A stretch of DNA of 64,000 bases from Lagopus muta (lineage: Eukaryota > Chordata > Aves > Galliformes > Phasianidae): positions 42,560,103 to 42,624,102 of the forward strand of contig NC_064435.1 in NCBI RefSeq assembly GCF_023343835.1, read 5' to 3'. Positions 12,364-26,249 of the stretch are shown one piece after another (position 1 is the first letter of the stretch; every line of letters starts with the position of its first letter). Made by a program: the position numbers and the translations under genes. The notes below the pieces were generated by a model that was not told the DNA's origin, made no database searches, and saw only the letters and a list, made by a program, of their open reading frames with translations.

Positions 12364-12919
12364 TGTTGTGGTTTAACCCTGCAGGTGACTAAGCACCACA
12401 CAATTGTTCGCTCATTCCCCATCTTCCAAGAGGGTGGGGGAAGAAGATAAAAAGAAAAATCCAAAGTAGAACTCATGGGATAAAACTATTTATTAGGATA
12501 GAGAAAAGGGAAAGGATAATAGTTATAACTGTATATATATATATATATATATATGATATGTATATAAATGTACATAACAAGTGTTGCACAAGCAATTGCT
12601 CACCACTCCCTGATTGATGCCACCTAGCCCTTAGTGAGCAGAAGAGAGCCATGTGAACTCCCACCCCCTTCAAAGCTCTCCTTGCATGGTAGTATATGGC
12701 ATGGAGCGTCCCTTTGTAAGCCAGCTGTCCTAATTCAGTCCCCCTCCCAACCTTTTGTTAGTATGAACTGAGAAACTGGAACTGCCTTGGCTTGGTACAA
12801 CACTACTTAGCAATTACTGCAAACATCAGTATGTTATCAGCACTGTTTTTCTCCTATAATCAAAACATAGCAACATAACAGACACCCTGAAGAAAACAAT
12901 TCCATCCTAGCCAAAATTT
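12364..12919 (+). mobile_element. solo LTR-like element of an old avian endogenous retrovirus
   Basis: It begins TGTTGTGGTTTAACCCTGCA and contains AGCACCACACAATTGTTCGC. Further in are AAACTATTTATTAGGATAGA and CAATTGCTCACCACTCCCTG. It ends near CATAGCAACATAAC...CCATCCTAGCC. This layout matches a widespread avian LTR family recognised by pattern. A (TA)n run (12531-12555) sits inside. No internal retroviral genes adjoin it, so it is a solo, degraded LTR with no coding capacity. Confidence 0.7.
12531..12555. repeat. (TA)n microsatellite inside the LTR-like element
   Basis: Uninterrupted TA dinucleotides, followed by imperfect TA-rich sequence. Confidence 0.9.
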
Positions 12920-15900
12920 AGTCTGTCTTTTCTGTAGACCATTACAGCTTCAACACTGCTACTATTTAGCACGTCTTAATGTGGCAGACCTGTGTCTACT
13001 GTAAGGAATATTCTTCAAGAGTCCAAAAGTTGGGTATGAAGGATGTACCTCAGATCATTTTTGAACTGTGGCCTGCACGTGTTCAACCTTGTATTTTGGT
13101 GGAGTAGAATCTATTCATACAGCACAGAAAAAGACAGAAGATGGGAACTGAATACTGGGGAGCCTTAACATGCATTTGGGGTACTTTTTGCATGAGAGAA
13201 GCATCTATGTTATTTATATTTAATTATTAATGATAGGACAGCAGCAAAGTGACTCAGGAGTTTCTCAAAAGAAATGTTTTGATAGAAATATCTCCACTTC
13301 ATCTTTAACATATGACTGCAAAGCTCATTCCTCTTATAGATCCATAACAAATCAGTCTTTCCCAGAGAGTTTTGATGTTAGAAATATTATCCAAAATTTT
13401 AGTAAAGACCTAAAATCTTTAATCACCAGATAAGTCCCTCAGAAACCTAAAATCAATCCAAGCTTTCAACTTTTTGTTTGTCCACCAGGGACACAGAGGA
13501 ACCATAAGGCTTCAGCAGTTTTTCAGTCCTTCACTGCAATACTCTGGCACAAGGAGTACCATATGATTGCATTACAAACATGAACCATATTTGTGGCTAT
13601 GAGACAAGAAAAGTCTGTTGAAAAGCCTTCACCTTGTTTAGAGATGAGAGGTGCTAGGGTGACTGCTCAGTGGTACCAGCCTCCAAGCAAGTCTACTGTA
13701 TGTATGAGGACTTGCATCTCTGATCAAAATGGGGAGTGCAAAGGGGCTACACAGTTATATGACTGTTGGAACACTACAAGACATGAGCATGTGTTTTTCT
13801 TGCTGTACTGAAACCTGACAGTAACTCCATGCCTGTTCATCCACCTAAGCTCACATACCTGCCAACAGCCTGGCAGAAGTCAGGATGAGCACACAGGCAT
13901 GAGTTTGCAGGGCTAGTTTAACTCCTTTGTGAAAAGCTGAGAAGGAAGATATTCTCTTCTATTACATTTACTATAACATTACCAAAAATATTGAATTAGG
14001 ACTTTATTTAGATAGAATTATTAATTGTCATATGGGTTTTCAACTCATTATATCAGTGCATCCAATTATCTTCAATTCACAATCCAGTTGGCTCATAACA
14101 GATGATCACAAGGACTTCATTATACATCCTCAAATTCTCTCTTGAGATGTCTGTATTCCCTAGACAAAGATGACTAGCCAAAGAATTGCTGAATTTGTAC
14201 TGCTGAGATAATCACAGAAGGTTTACTAAGAACAGTATCTCTCATTTCTGTAAGGATGGCACAGGCTTCTCAACATAATACAAGCACATTTCTAATCCTG
14301 CCTCAGGAATAGGAAAGGGAAAGAAAAGGACAGTGCTTGATTGGAGCCAAGGTTCTGTTACTCCCTCTTCTTCCAGAGGACAGAGGCGATGGTTCTGGGA
14401 AGGGTCCTTCAACCAACATAAGCTGGGTGTAGCTACCTCGCCCTCTCCAAACTGAGTTTCTAGGAGTAAGCAGGAGATAGCAGGATTGGGCTGTTTTGCT
14501 GGGTTTGGTGTCCTAAAGCTATTATAAACAGGAAGGGATTTGGAAAGGCCGTCAATCCACTCATCAGCTACACCTAATCATTCCTGAGCAATCTTTTCCA
14601 ACCAGATCCTAATCCCAACAATGAAGAAGTCAGTATCTTCCTAGATGACCTATGATACTGTCTCATAGCTGTTGCTTTCAGATATTTCTTAATAGGAAAA
14701 CTAAATCTCCCATAATGCAGGTAGACTACTTACTGCTTGTTGACTTTATTTTTGCCCTGTTTTAGATTTTTTCCTGCCCTCTTTGCCAGTTATAATCGTT
14801 TATGTGCTTTTGAAGATAGTTCATGTGCTTGCTTCAGTTCCTCTTTAGACAGAACAAACCAAGTTCCTTTAATCATGACATAGAGACAAAAAAAAAGAAC
14901 AAAAACAAGAAAAAGGCTGGACCTAGCTCCCTTCACCTGCGTGGGCTCAACACCAGACACTGTTCTCCAGCTGACACCACATCTGCATTGAGCAGAGGGA
15001 GAAAACATCATATATATTGCAGACAAAGAGCTCTTTTTTTATATACAGACCGCTACAGTGTTTACCTTTTTGCTGTAACATGCATCTTTAACTTCAAGAT
15101 CTTCTCCACAGCTTTTGTGTTTTAACAATAATTCCCAGTTTTGTGGGTTCTGGAGTGCAGATTTTCCTTGAAAAGTGCGGAGATTTTCCTTATGACCCTG
15201 CAGAGTATTTTGTTCTCACCCCTTCTCCAAGACACCAGTATAGTCTGAGTCCTAATTCTGACTTTCAGAGTGTTGGAGTTCTCTCAGCTTGTGGTCTTCT
15301 GCAAGTTTAACAAGAGCTCTTTATTTCATCAGCAATGTGGTTGTTGAAATTTATTCTACACAAATATTCAACGCTCAATATTACCAGGTTTGTGACAGAC
15401 CACTGGGTCATTCCCCCCTGAAACAGGCTCCAGTTTGGCAGTGAACCACTATCAACCACTCCAGCTGGTTTTCAGAATGGTTTTGAACTCCCTTATCTAG
15501 ACTATATTTTCTTTATTTACTCAAGGGGATTCAGTATGTAGCAATGACAAAAGACTCCCCAGTGCTGTGATTTATGGACTCTATTCCTTCTTCCCTAATC
15601 CCCAAGTCCTGTTATCCTGTCATAGAAGGAAATTAGGCTGGTTTAATGCAATTTGTACTTGACAAATCCAATTTGCCCTTGCAGCTAGTTTGATTATTTG
15701 TTCTATAAGTCTCTTCCTTTCCCTGCTTTCCAAAGAGAAGCATTATATTTATCATTTTCCAGGCTTATCCAGTGTTACTTATGTGTCACACATTTCCATA
15801 CTTGTTTTCATCCCTAGTTCATTATGAAGGCGAGATTTGGTCAACATCTCCTCAGCACTCTTTTAAACTGGAACTCTCTTATGTGCTTTGAAATGCAGGT

Positions 15901-18900
15901 GATCAATAGCTCCATAAGAGCTTTGGAGCTCTCTCTCCAATAGTTAGTGCTAACTGTGATTATTTCATTTGAAAATACAGCGGATAAGCAGCTCATTTGC
16001 CTCAGTCTCCACAAACCACATCTCCACCATCAGCTTGTCAGCACTGCCTTGGTTAGCCACAACCAGCAGTAGTCTGAGATACTTTTGTTTCTCAACCTAA
16101 AGAGCCACAATCTTAAAATTTTGAAGTCATCTTTGAGGCGGGTCTCAGATCTTGATTTAATTTAAGAAAATCATGCACTCAGCACAGTGCAAACACCTAG
16201 TCCTACCTCAGCCTTGTGCAGCATGATGTTGGAGAGATAAGCAGGGTAAATGCTCCAGGAAGAGTGTGAAAGATGACAGATGAGGCAGCTGTGAAAACAG
16301 CATAAGCAGAGTTGTATAGAGCAGCAAAGAGAGGAAATGCACACAACAATTGAGCAGCATTACATCAGCCCCCTTGTCCATTCTCCTTTAAACAGTGACT
16401 CTGAAATTCCTAATCACCAAAGGCATGAAAAATTGAATGGTTTTCCCTCTGAAAGCATCAGTTTGATACTTTTGGAATATTCTGTGGCAATATTAAAAAT
16501 GCCCAGGTAAATTGCAAGTGGAACTGTTTTTGAAATGTAAACTTAATTATTTGTTTTATGTTGGAAAGGGAAGTGATTATGTCACACAGTTGCACAGTCT
16601 GTGACCCACTGTAGGATTCTGTTTTGTAGAACAATCCACATGGGCCTTTGTCAATTTTTTTTTTGCCTTCTCTCCAAATAGCAGTCAATTGTTTATTCAG
16701 TATTTCAAATGATGCTCCAAATCACTCTTCCACTTTTTTCTTTTTTTTTTTTTTTTTGTGGGTGTGTGTAGACCTGGATGGTGTTTTCATTTGTTTTGAT
16801 TCTAAATCAAAGCAAACGTTCTTTAAAACAGAGCTTCTTCTTGTGAGAGGCATGTCTTCAAGATGATGAAGAACTGTTAGATGAAGATGAAGAACTGAGT
16901 TAGAACTGAGCACTGATCACTTCATACCTTTGTGACACAAATGTGTCCCTGTTATGTCTGTCTCTTCAATGGGTACTAAATGTTCAAGTTCATATAGTTT
17001 TCTTCCCCTCCACACTTTCCCGCAAGGATTTTTTTTACTTTTTTTTAGAGGGGAAGGGGAAGATAACAACTGTGTTTCTTATGAAGCTGTAGAAGCCAGA
17101 AGACTGTATATTTATTCCTGCTTGTTCTACAGTTACTGTTCAAATAGCTCATCAGAGAGTGTGAGATCCTTAATTACATTTCACGTTCACAAAGTCATTT
17201 CATTTCAATGAACAGTATGAGAATGTTGATACCCAAAGTAAGGCTAACCAGCCTGTGAATCAGTGTTACAAAAATATGACATGGGGTGAACATCTTCATC
17301 TTCCACCTGCTCCCAAAGAATATTCCAGGCACTCTTACTCCAGGTTTCCAAGAAAAGGTAACCAGACTCCCAGAATTTGAGACTTTGGAACTGAGGAAAT
17401 CTGGGAGACTCTGGAGGTCTGGATACTAGAACTGCCTAGCCAAATTTCCACATTGTTCAGTTCCAAAGTTTCTTCTAGTCCGTTCCTGGCTATTTGAACA
17501 ATCATCAAAAAGTCATCTACAGCAAATACTGGCTTGAAAATCTTGTTGTGGAAGAGGTCTGCCCCAACTCAGCTGGGGTTCAGTCCTTTTCTGTGAGGCT
17601 GGGCTTAACACAGTTGATGAGATCCAGCTCCTTGCCTCCAGCTGGTTGTCTACCCACCTCCTGTGCTCCCTTTGACAGCATGCCATGGATCAAACCCCTC
17701 AGAACACTGTGTCGTACAGGGATGCACCCGCAGTGTGCCCTGCCTACTGCAACAGTCCCTGCAGCAGTACCACCACATCATGACTGAGAGCTGCCTTTCT
17801 GTGGGGTTGTATTTCATGACCTGAAGAACGTCAAGGATTCAGCACAGTCCCCAAAATCAGGTGATGGCAGCTCAATCCTCTTCACTGACAGAACCCTGCA
17901 GTTACTGCCACAGTCTTGCTCTTAACTCTGGCAGCATTACCATGTACATCCTTTTAGCTCCCATTTGACAACCTGACGAGGTATCCAAATGGGTCTTGGG
18001 AACAGAATCAGAAAGAAAATATTTGACATGGATGAATGTGTGCAACATTATTGCATTTCACCAGGGCAAGATGGAGGCAATCCCCTATCCCAGGCACTGG
18101 CTCTAGCCAGTACAGCTGCATAAAGGACAGCAAGAACAAAAGATGCTGGGACCAACTCTCAACTGTTACTGGAGCACCACAGTGGCTCAGCAACCTGCAT
18201 ATGAATCAGAGCCCGAGGCCTGTAACTCTGACAGAATTCCAAACACAAGGAGATCCCTGCACTTGCGCTGCTCGTTGCAAGCAACACATTGTTATGACAT
18301 ACAGAAAGCTACATCCAGTTTTAAAAAATGCTCAGCATACCTACATTATTTTTTTTCAACTTGCAACTTTATGTCATTTTGTAAGTTAAAAAAAAAATCT
18401 AAGACAATAGATTAACATTTAGAAATTATCAATAGATATTTTACAGCTTTGAGAAGCTTAGTAGTTTGTTCTATCTGCTTCTACAGGTAGCTTTAAATAA
18501 AAATTACCTAGGAACTGAATAATGACTTTAAAATCAATAATGGCTCCCTGGGAAATACTTGCGACTTAAAGTTGTTTCAATGGAAATGTTATCATACATG
18601 AAGTGAAGTGATTGCGTTTGTTCTTGCTAACAAGGCACTGTCTCAGAAATATCAATTGTCCAAATGGTGCAGGTGGTGATTACAGAGAAAAAGAGAACCC
18701 CCAAACAGCCAAACCTAACTAGGAAAGAAGGGAGACAATACCAGAACAAAAAAGAAAGAGGAATTAAATATGTTCCACACAAATACAAAACTGTATTTCA
18801 AAGGGGGAACTTCTCACACCTAGGACCTCTGCTTCAGACCAGTGAGGAATGACTGAGGGATATAACTGGGGGGTTCCAGAAGAGTTAATTTCTATCTTTC

Positions 18901-21900
18901 TATCAGATTATAGTTTCATTTTTACAGAACTGTCAAATTCTTCAAATTCCTCTGTGATGACAAAATGCATTTCTGTTTAGCTGAATCATGCAGAACAATC
19001 CCAATACGTCTTCTTTCCAGGGCTGGTTTTTGCAGCCAGTGCTTTTATGGGACTTAGATGAGTTTTTGGTGATTCATAGTACTTAAACTGCTCAAGAGCA
19101 CTTTTTCAATTGGAAAATTCACTTGAAGTAAATGCATCATCAGCATGATTGTCCATGCGTGAAAGAACTACAAGCAAAACAATGAGCACCATTTTTTAAA
19201 ACCTACACTTAAACCAAGAAAAACAGTTATCATGAACTATTAAAAGACCTTATTTTTCAGTTTTCATGAATCTCTCATGGAAAACGTGGGTTATCCTTGT
19301 CTTTGCATCTCTTATGCTGAGAATTCTAAATTGCAAATGAAAAAAAAATGTAATGTGCACATTGTTTTAGAGTCGTTAACATGATACATAGCAACATAAA
19401 TTATATTATCTACAACAGATTTAGCTGCTACTGATTCAGCCTTATTCTTACAGAAGCCTTTTCTAGGAAGAACCTTACACTGTTCTTTGTAGAATGCAAA
19501 ATAAACTGCTATTTTATTTTTTAAGGATTAATGGAGGATGCTTTGGTGTCTGCCAAGTGCACTGTGGATTTGAAGAACATGTCATACACTTATGTGAAAG
19601 CAGACTTCTGCATTCTTGACATTTATCTGAAGAAAAAAACTGCAAGAGTACTGTGTGTGCATGTGCCTATACGGCATTTTCACAGATGACTGGGTAGTGG
19701 TACTTCCAAAACATTTTTACTTCAAATACCATCAATGCAATCTTTCACTCTTAATCCATCGTGGCAGTGTTTATTTATTTATTCACTTAAATAGATTTAT
19801 ATGGTACGTTAAAAAGGTCTAACCACAAATGTGTGCTTTTGATATATAGGAAAATACAGTCCGACTGGTAAACACAGGCGTAAAAACAGCAGCCTGTATT
19901 AAATCAGAGAACAGTCACCTCAAAATAAAATGAAAAGTACTCCATGCTCCTGACAGCCATTCAGACAGCCTGCACTGATCAAGACCACTATAACAACCTG
20001 AGAAGGTGACTTCAAATCACACAAGCTTTTGAAAAAGAAGCCCAGAAAAAGCCAACTTTGAATGCACCCTGTCCAATCCCCGCTTTCCTCCTTCCCTCTT
20101 CACAACTGTCAAGGACTGGAGATGGGTGCAGCTGCTCTGACAGTTAGTGGAACCTGTTCATTTCACCTTTGTGTGGTGCAGACCTAATGTGAGGTCTCTT
20201 TGACAGCATCATTTCTTTCTGGCCAAAAGTGAAGCGATGCGTGCTCATGTTGCACTTTGGGTAAAGTCTGGGGGCAGCTGTATTCTCTCAGACCCAGAAA
20301 GATTACCTTCTTGCCACCTGCTGACCTGCTTGTTACATGAGGGGCAGAGAAAGGCATCTCCAGTAGATACAGGCATCTCTATTAGAAAAATGCTGCTCCA
20401 CAACTGACAACAAAGCTGCGGCCTGCCACAGCAAAAGAGTCACCTTGAGGCTGGAGTGACAATCCATCTCAAGCACCACGCTGAGAGGACAAGGACCTGG
20501 CTGGCCTTTCATGCAGCCTTGGTTTAGAAGTTGGCTCATCCTGACCACGGCTTCCCCACCTCAGCTAGGCATCTCACCAGCAGCTGCCACTTGGCAGCAC
20601 TACTGAGAAGGGACCTGGGCAGAGTACATGTTGCTGAGCAAGGGGACGACCAGACATGGCAGCTGGCAGGACTGGCCACAGCAGGGCACACATACTACAG
20701 CAAAATGCTGAGTTTGGTTTCACTCCTGCCAAAATCCAAGTGACAGAAACTGAAGGTTAGGTAACATTGATGGGTTAGACAACATTTCCAATGTTTCTGA
20801 TAAAAATATGTTTCAGCGATTTCTATGAAATACATAGAGGGTAAACACATTTTCTAAGGAATCAACTTCTAATATGTAATTTTCTAAGTTTCTGTACATA
20901 GGCAGCAAAATTAATTTCAGAATTTCTGAAGTTCCAGCAGCTTCCATTTAGCATTTGTGCAGCTGGATAACCTTTTAGATTCCTAAAATTAATTTAGAAA
21001 TGAAACATTAAATAATGATTTTGAATTTTTTTTCATAGCTAACTAACTAATGGCCCCCCAAAGCACAGTTTAGAGTTCAGGGAAGTCCACGTGACTGGAA
21101 GAAGAGTAAGTATTTGAAGTTCATATTTCTTAGGCTGCTCAGTAAGCAAGGCTGACAATGGATGACTGACAGCTGTTCATCACTGAGATACCTGGGCTAC
21201 TGATATTTCAGTATTAGAGATGATGTAGGTGCAAGCTAATGAAGAAAATAACATTTGCACCCCTGGCATAATGTTGTGATTTTTTCTGAGTGAACTTCAG
21301 GTATAATCAGGATTTTATTACCTATACAGATGGCAGATATGATACTATCTAAAAATACCCCTAAAATTCCTTCTGCTGCTTCAGATTCAGAAAAAAAAAA
21401 AATCATACAATGCAAGAAGAGATGCAGAAGAAAGATCAACTTTTCCATCATAGAAAACGTAATACTTTTGTTGAAGAGAGGTGCTCTTGAAGCTGCTGAC
21501 AGCAACTTGTGGCTAGCAACCTTTGTGGGCCCAAGAGCAATGATGCTGAGACAGACCTGAGTGCAACATTCTTTGGTTTCAATTCTGAGTTTCTGAAGCA
21601 GGCAGAACCCCTGATGTAAGGCTTACAAGATTTTATTTTGTTCTGCTAATATTTGACCTTCTTATCACTAGGCAAGAAATGTCACTTTGAACCAATAGGT
21701 ACCAAAAGTTAAAAACCCATACAACTCCAAAAAGGGTCACGAACAACTAAAAAGAAAATGTGTCTTATTGAAATCATTTCTTCAACAAAGAGTATTCATC
21801 TGCAATCTCACACTTGAATTATTCCAATTCAGAGAGATGCACTCTTCTCTGCTAACATTCTTAAAATTACACTCCAATTATACTCCAGTTTAACACTGAA

Positions 21901-22714
21901 TCCTGTCTCTTAAATAACGAAAATACTTTATGGTTGGCCTAGAAATTCATTTAGGGATTAGTGAACCCTGTTTTGCCTAACATGAATGATTTGCCTCACT
22001 TTTGTCCACTCGGAAGTAATTTTATCTTAACACTAATGAAACCAAAGAGTTTAACTTTTGTCACTTAACAGAATCTATTCAGTAATTTTGGCATGACCAG
22101 TGACTTATAACTGAGAATTTAAAACCCGTATTAAGCCTTACTCTTTCTGCTCATTACCGTTTTCAGCTTATACCATTCAGTTCAGGAAAATGTAAATGAA
22201 GATGCTACTAACAGTTTTAACTTAATTAGTATTCTAATATTTCACCAAAATAATGTCAAATGGAATTGTATTTAACCCCTTTGCAATATTTGGTAAGATT
22301 TATTTCATTAAGGAGGTCTGTGGCATCTGTAATGTATTCATCATGTTTCAGAATCAGTGCTTTACTTGAAAGCTGCAGCTTTCTGAGGCTTGGCTTATAG
22401 TTATTTTGGTCTCTTTCACTGTTTGTTTTTTTATAATGGTCACTTTCAAGAATATCCAAAGCAAGCTCAGAGACAAGATTATGCTGACTGATTGGCATGA
22501 AATATACTGCTGAAGAATATTTCCAGTTTCTTAATGCATTCAGAGTAATTTACAGTACTTTTCATGACTGCAGTGACGAGTGAATCCACTTTTTGCAGGG
22601 ATTTGGTGATATGAAAAAACCGGTTCCTGTAACAATTCATTGATGCATCATCAGAGTTTGGTGCTGGACTTCAGCATTGTCTGTCTTCCATTATATTCTC
22701 ATAGGCAAGCTTGA
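12920..22714. other. 10 kb of intergenic DNA without recognised genes or repeats
   Basis: The stretch is AT-rich with scattered open frames of 60-117 codons on both strands, none with recognisable domains or supporting splice context. Homopolymer runs occur at 16737-16757 (T) and 21391-21401 (A). A lysine/charged-rich frame on the minus strand (22256-22498) is discussed among the findings. Confidence 0.4.
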
Positions 22715-23792
22715 AGTGTCAACTGGATGAGTGTACAGATAGTTTGATTTATGAACTGGCTGGCTGGCAGAGCTCAGAGGGTTATGATTAGCGGCACAGA
22801 GTCTGGTTGGAGGCCTGTAGCTGGTGGTTTCCTCCAGGGGTCAATACTTGGACTAGTATTGTTTAACTTATTCATCACTGACATGGGTGAAATAATAGAG
22901 TGCCTCTTCAGCCAGTTTGCTGATACAAAACTGAGAGGGAGTGACTGATACCCTGGAGTGCTGTGCTGCCATTCAGAAGGATCCTGACAGTCTGGGGAGA
23001 TAAGAGATGAACATCTTGAAATTCAACAAAGGTAAGAGAAGGTCCTGCACCCAGGGAGGAATAACCACATGTGTCAGTACAGTTTAGGGGCTGATATGCT
23101 GGAAAGGAACAGTGAGGAGAAGGACCTGGGTGTCTGGTGAACAGCAGGCTGGCCATGAGCCAGCAGTGTGCCTTTGTGGTCAAGAAGGCCAATGGGATGC
23201 TGGGGTGCATTAACAAGAGTGTGGCCAGCAGCTCAAGGGAGGTGATCCCCCCTCTACTCTGCCACATCTGTAAAGCCGTATAGAGACTACTGTGTTCAGT
23301 TCGGGGCTGCTCAGTTCAAGAGAGATGTGAGGCTACTGAAGAGAGTCCAGTGATGGGTTACTAAAATAATGAAAGAACTGAAGTTCCACTCCTTTGAGGA
23401 AAGGCTGAGGGAGCTGGGCTTGTCCAGCCTGGAGAAGGTTTGGGGGGAACTGATCAATGTCCACATGGATCTGAATGGCAGGTGGCAAGAGGAAGGTTCC
23501 AGACTTTTTACAGTGGCTCCTAGCAATAGGATGAGAGGAAATGGGAACAAACCAAAACACAAAAGACTCCCTCTGAACATAAGGCTGTATTTCTGTGCTG
23601 TGTAGGTGATGGAGCATTGGCGCAGGTTGCCCAGAGGCTGTGGAGTCTCTTTCACTGGGGTTATTCAAAAGCTGCCTGGACACAATCCTCAGTAATGTGT
23701 TGTAGGGGACTCTGCTTGAGCAGGGTGTTGGGCCAAGTAATCTCCAAAGGCCCCTTCCAACCTCAAGCAGTCTGTGATTCAGTGATTCTGCA
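22715..23792 (+). mobile_element. CR1 LINE, reverse transcriptase 3' half to 3' end
   Basis: The frame at 22751-22948 shows reverse transcriptase motifs QGSILGLVLFNLFITDM and then FADTKL. In active CR1 the latter is FADDTKL, so one catalytic aspartate is missing. Downstream landmarks follow in order: AGGAATAACCACATGTGTCA, GGGATGCTGGGGTGCATTAA, AAGGCTGAGGGAGCTGGGCT, GTTGCCCAGAGGCTGTGGAG. The 3' end is CTGTGATTCAGTGATTCTGC. The frame is interrupted several times, so the copy is dead. Confidence 0.9.
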
Positions 23793-26249
23793 ATTAGTGC
23801 ACGTTCTGTCTAATAGGAGCTGAATTCCAAAACTTGTGTAAGCATTCTGAGAAAAAATGCCAGAAAACTGCTGTTCCTGTAAGAGTAAACTAACAGACTC
23901 CTAAACTGTACATTTCATATAAGAAAAAATATAAGTTCTGTACGTACAAAAGTATTCAATGAAAAGTATTCACAAGTATTCAATGAAAAATGTCATAACA
24001 ACGTCATAATGTCAAACACAATGTCATAATAATCTCCTTATAAAACTAATTTCTAATAATTCTAGCCATTTTTCTGCATTGAAATGAAAAAATATCCCAT
24101 TAAAATATGACTACAATCCTGCTGATGATATTATTATTACTATTTTTCATGTTACTGGAAAAAGAGAGACAAAGATATGCAAACAGTTGATATATATAAA
24201 AAAAAGATAAATAAGAAGCAAGGAAACCTTTTCCCAAGACTATATCAATGTACATCATGGTAACTTTATTTTGTGTTTTGCACTGATTTTCTTGTAGCCA
24301 CACACTCATCATTTTCAAGTAATCAGCTTCATTAACTTATTTAGTTCTGTAAATTCAATAACTTCACATAGGTTAGAAAGATGGGAATTTTTTTGCAATC
24401 ATGAAACATGTGTCTTAAAATAAATGAAATTTGATTCATTGAATGGTAGCTTTTCAAGGAGCTAATTTTTAAATTGCTGTAGTCAGTGGTAACAGATGGA
24501 AACACTGTCCCCTTGTGGATAGGAATATGAGGAAAATGATATCGTGTCTTACTGATAGCAACAGTTAACTTGGGCATTAGGAGCTTCATTAAGAAATTAA
24601 TTAGAATTCTGCCTATATACTGCTCACGAATAAAAAAAAATGAATGTACAAAATATCTGGAGGTCCTTTTAATTTAAATTGGTTGCCCGACAAACAACAC
24701 AGGATACAGACTGAGCTAATGTCTCAGTATAATCTCTGATAATACCATCAGTCCGCACTGTCATCTAAACCTAACTCCTCTAGGCAGCTGCAGCGTTGCC
24801 CTCATTTGAAGAAGGCAGTTTTGTGAAAAACATATTCAGAGAAGAGAACTGGAGAGAGCTTCAGTGACTGGAGGGGTATTGATTCATAGCTGACTGGAGT
24901 CATAGCTGTTGTTTCAAATGTTAAATTATCCATAAATATTACAGATTGTCCGTACGAATCATCATCTCTGATCCATAAGAACTACCAGAAGATGCTAGAA
25001 TTTTCATACCTCAGATCCGGGATAATCAACAGCAGCTTCACATTTCTGCATGAGGAAGCAGAACTTTCTAGAACTGCTTAGAAATTAGGGGACATTTCTC
25101 ATAGGAAGTATTCTGGTTTACAAAGTCAGTCCTTCCCTGCAGCAGGCAGTCAGTCATAGCTTCCCTAACCAATTCATCATGTTATGTCTTTATCAAGATT
25201 TGTCTCTTGATTGTCTCAACTGAATGAACGTTCTGAAATGCCACTAGAAACCTCATAATTCATAGCTCAGATATATTCATGGTCACTGTATATCTATTCC
25301 TTCCCTTATTCTTTTGTTTAAATACCTTTTTCTTCTCACTGTTTAATCCATGATAGACAGCAATGCTGTTCCTCTGAGCCTTCATTTTGTTGAAGTAAGT
25401 GAGCCAAACACTTACAGCTTCATTGTACAGGAAGAGCTCCCCAAATGCTTCCATAAAATTAATGTTTTTAGTCTTTTAGTCTTATCAATGCACAGTATTT
25501 CTCTGTCCCCAATGGGAATACTTTGACCGATATCTTCTTTGGCAGTAGTGGGTTTTTTTACACTGTAATGTCTCACAGATATCCTGAGAAGATGAGCTAA
25601 CCCACTAGTGATCTCACCCTTCACTTGTAGTGATTATTCACCAATTTATTGCGGATTTTTTTTTTTCCCATCCATGAAGGAAGCTGCACTGATTTAGAAA
25701 CAAGCTGATGCTATCCTTCGGAAATCTGCCACCACAAAGTCCTTTGTGGCTAACCAGTTTCATATTGAGATGCAGGTTTGTATGTGGCTGAGGAGGGAGT
25801 GATGGGGCATCTGATAAGAGGACTTCCCTAACTGTGATAAGTGGAACTTGCAAGGTTTTCCACATAGCGTGGCAAATCCGCTGCTCTGTCTATATGAACT
25901 GATTGAAGAGCTATTTGAAGGGTTGAAGATGGAAATGTCGTGAGAGTCATTGCAGAGTTAGACAAACATTTGTAAATATCTATTCATACTTTGAATTCAA
26001 ATTACACCCCATTCCTAAATCCCTCATGTCAGATGAGTTCAGAGTGCGCATCAACAGATGGCTAGGGGACACTGTGGAATTCCACTAAAAACACCAGACA
26101 CGGCAGATACACGTTCGTTTGGTTTTCATGCCACAGGTCACCGTGACAGTCAATTACAAATCAAAAGTGAAAAAGAGGAAATTCTTCAAGCTTGTTTCCT
26201 CTGTCTCTGTTTTTAGCGCTAGGAAGTAAAGAAGAAGCAGACTGCGTAT
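23793..26249. other. intergenic DNA upstream of the Rab-like gene
   Basis: AT-rich sequence with short direct repeats at 23949-24030 (two copies of AGTATTCAATGAAAA and several of TGTCATAA). No gene or large repeat is recognised. The distal promoter region of the Rab-like gene would lie at its right end. Confidence 0.4.
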
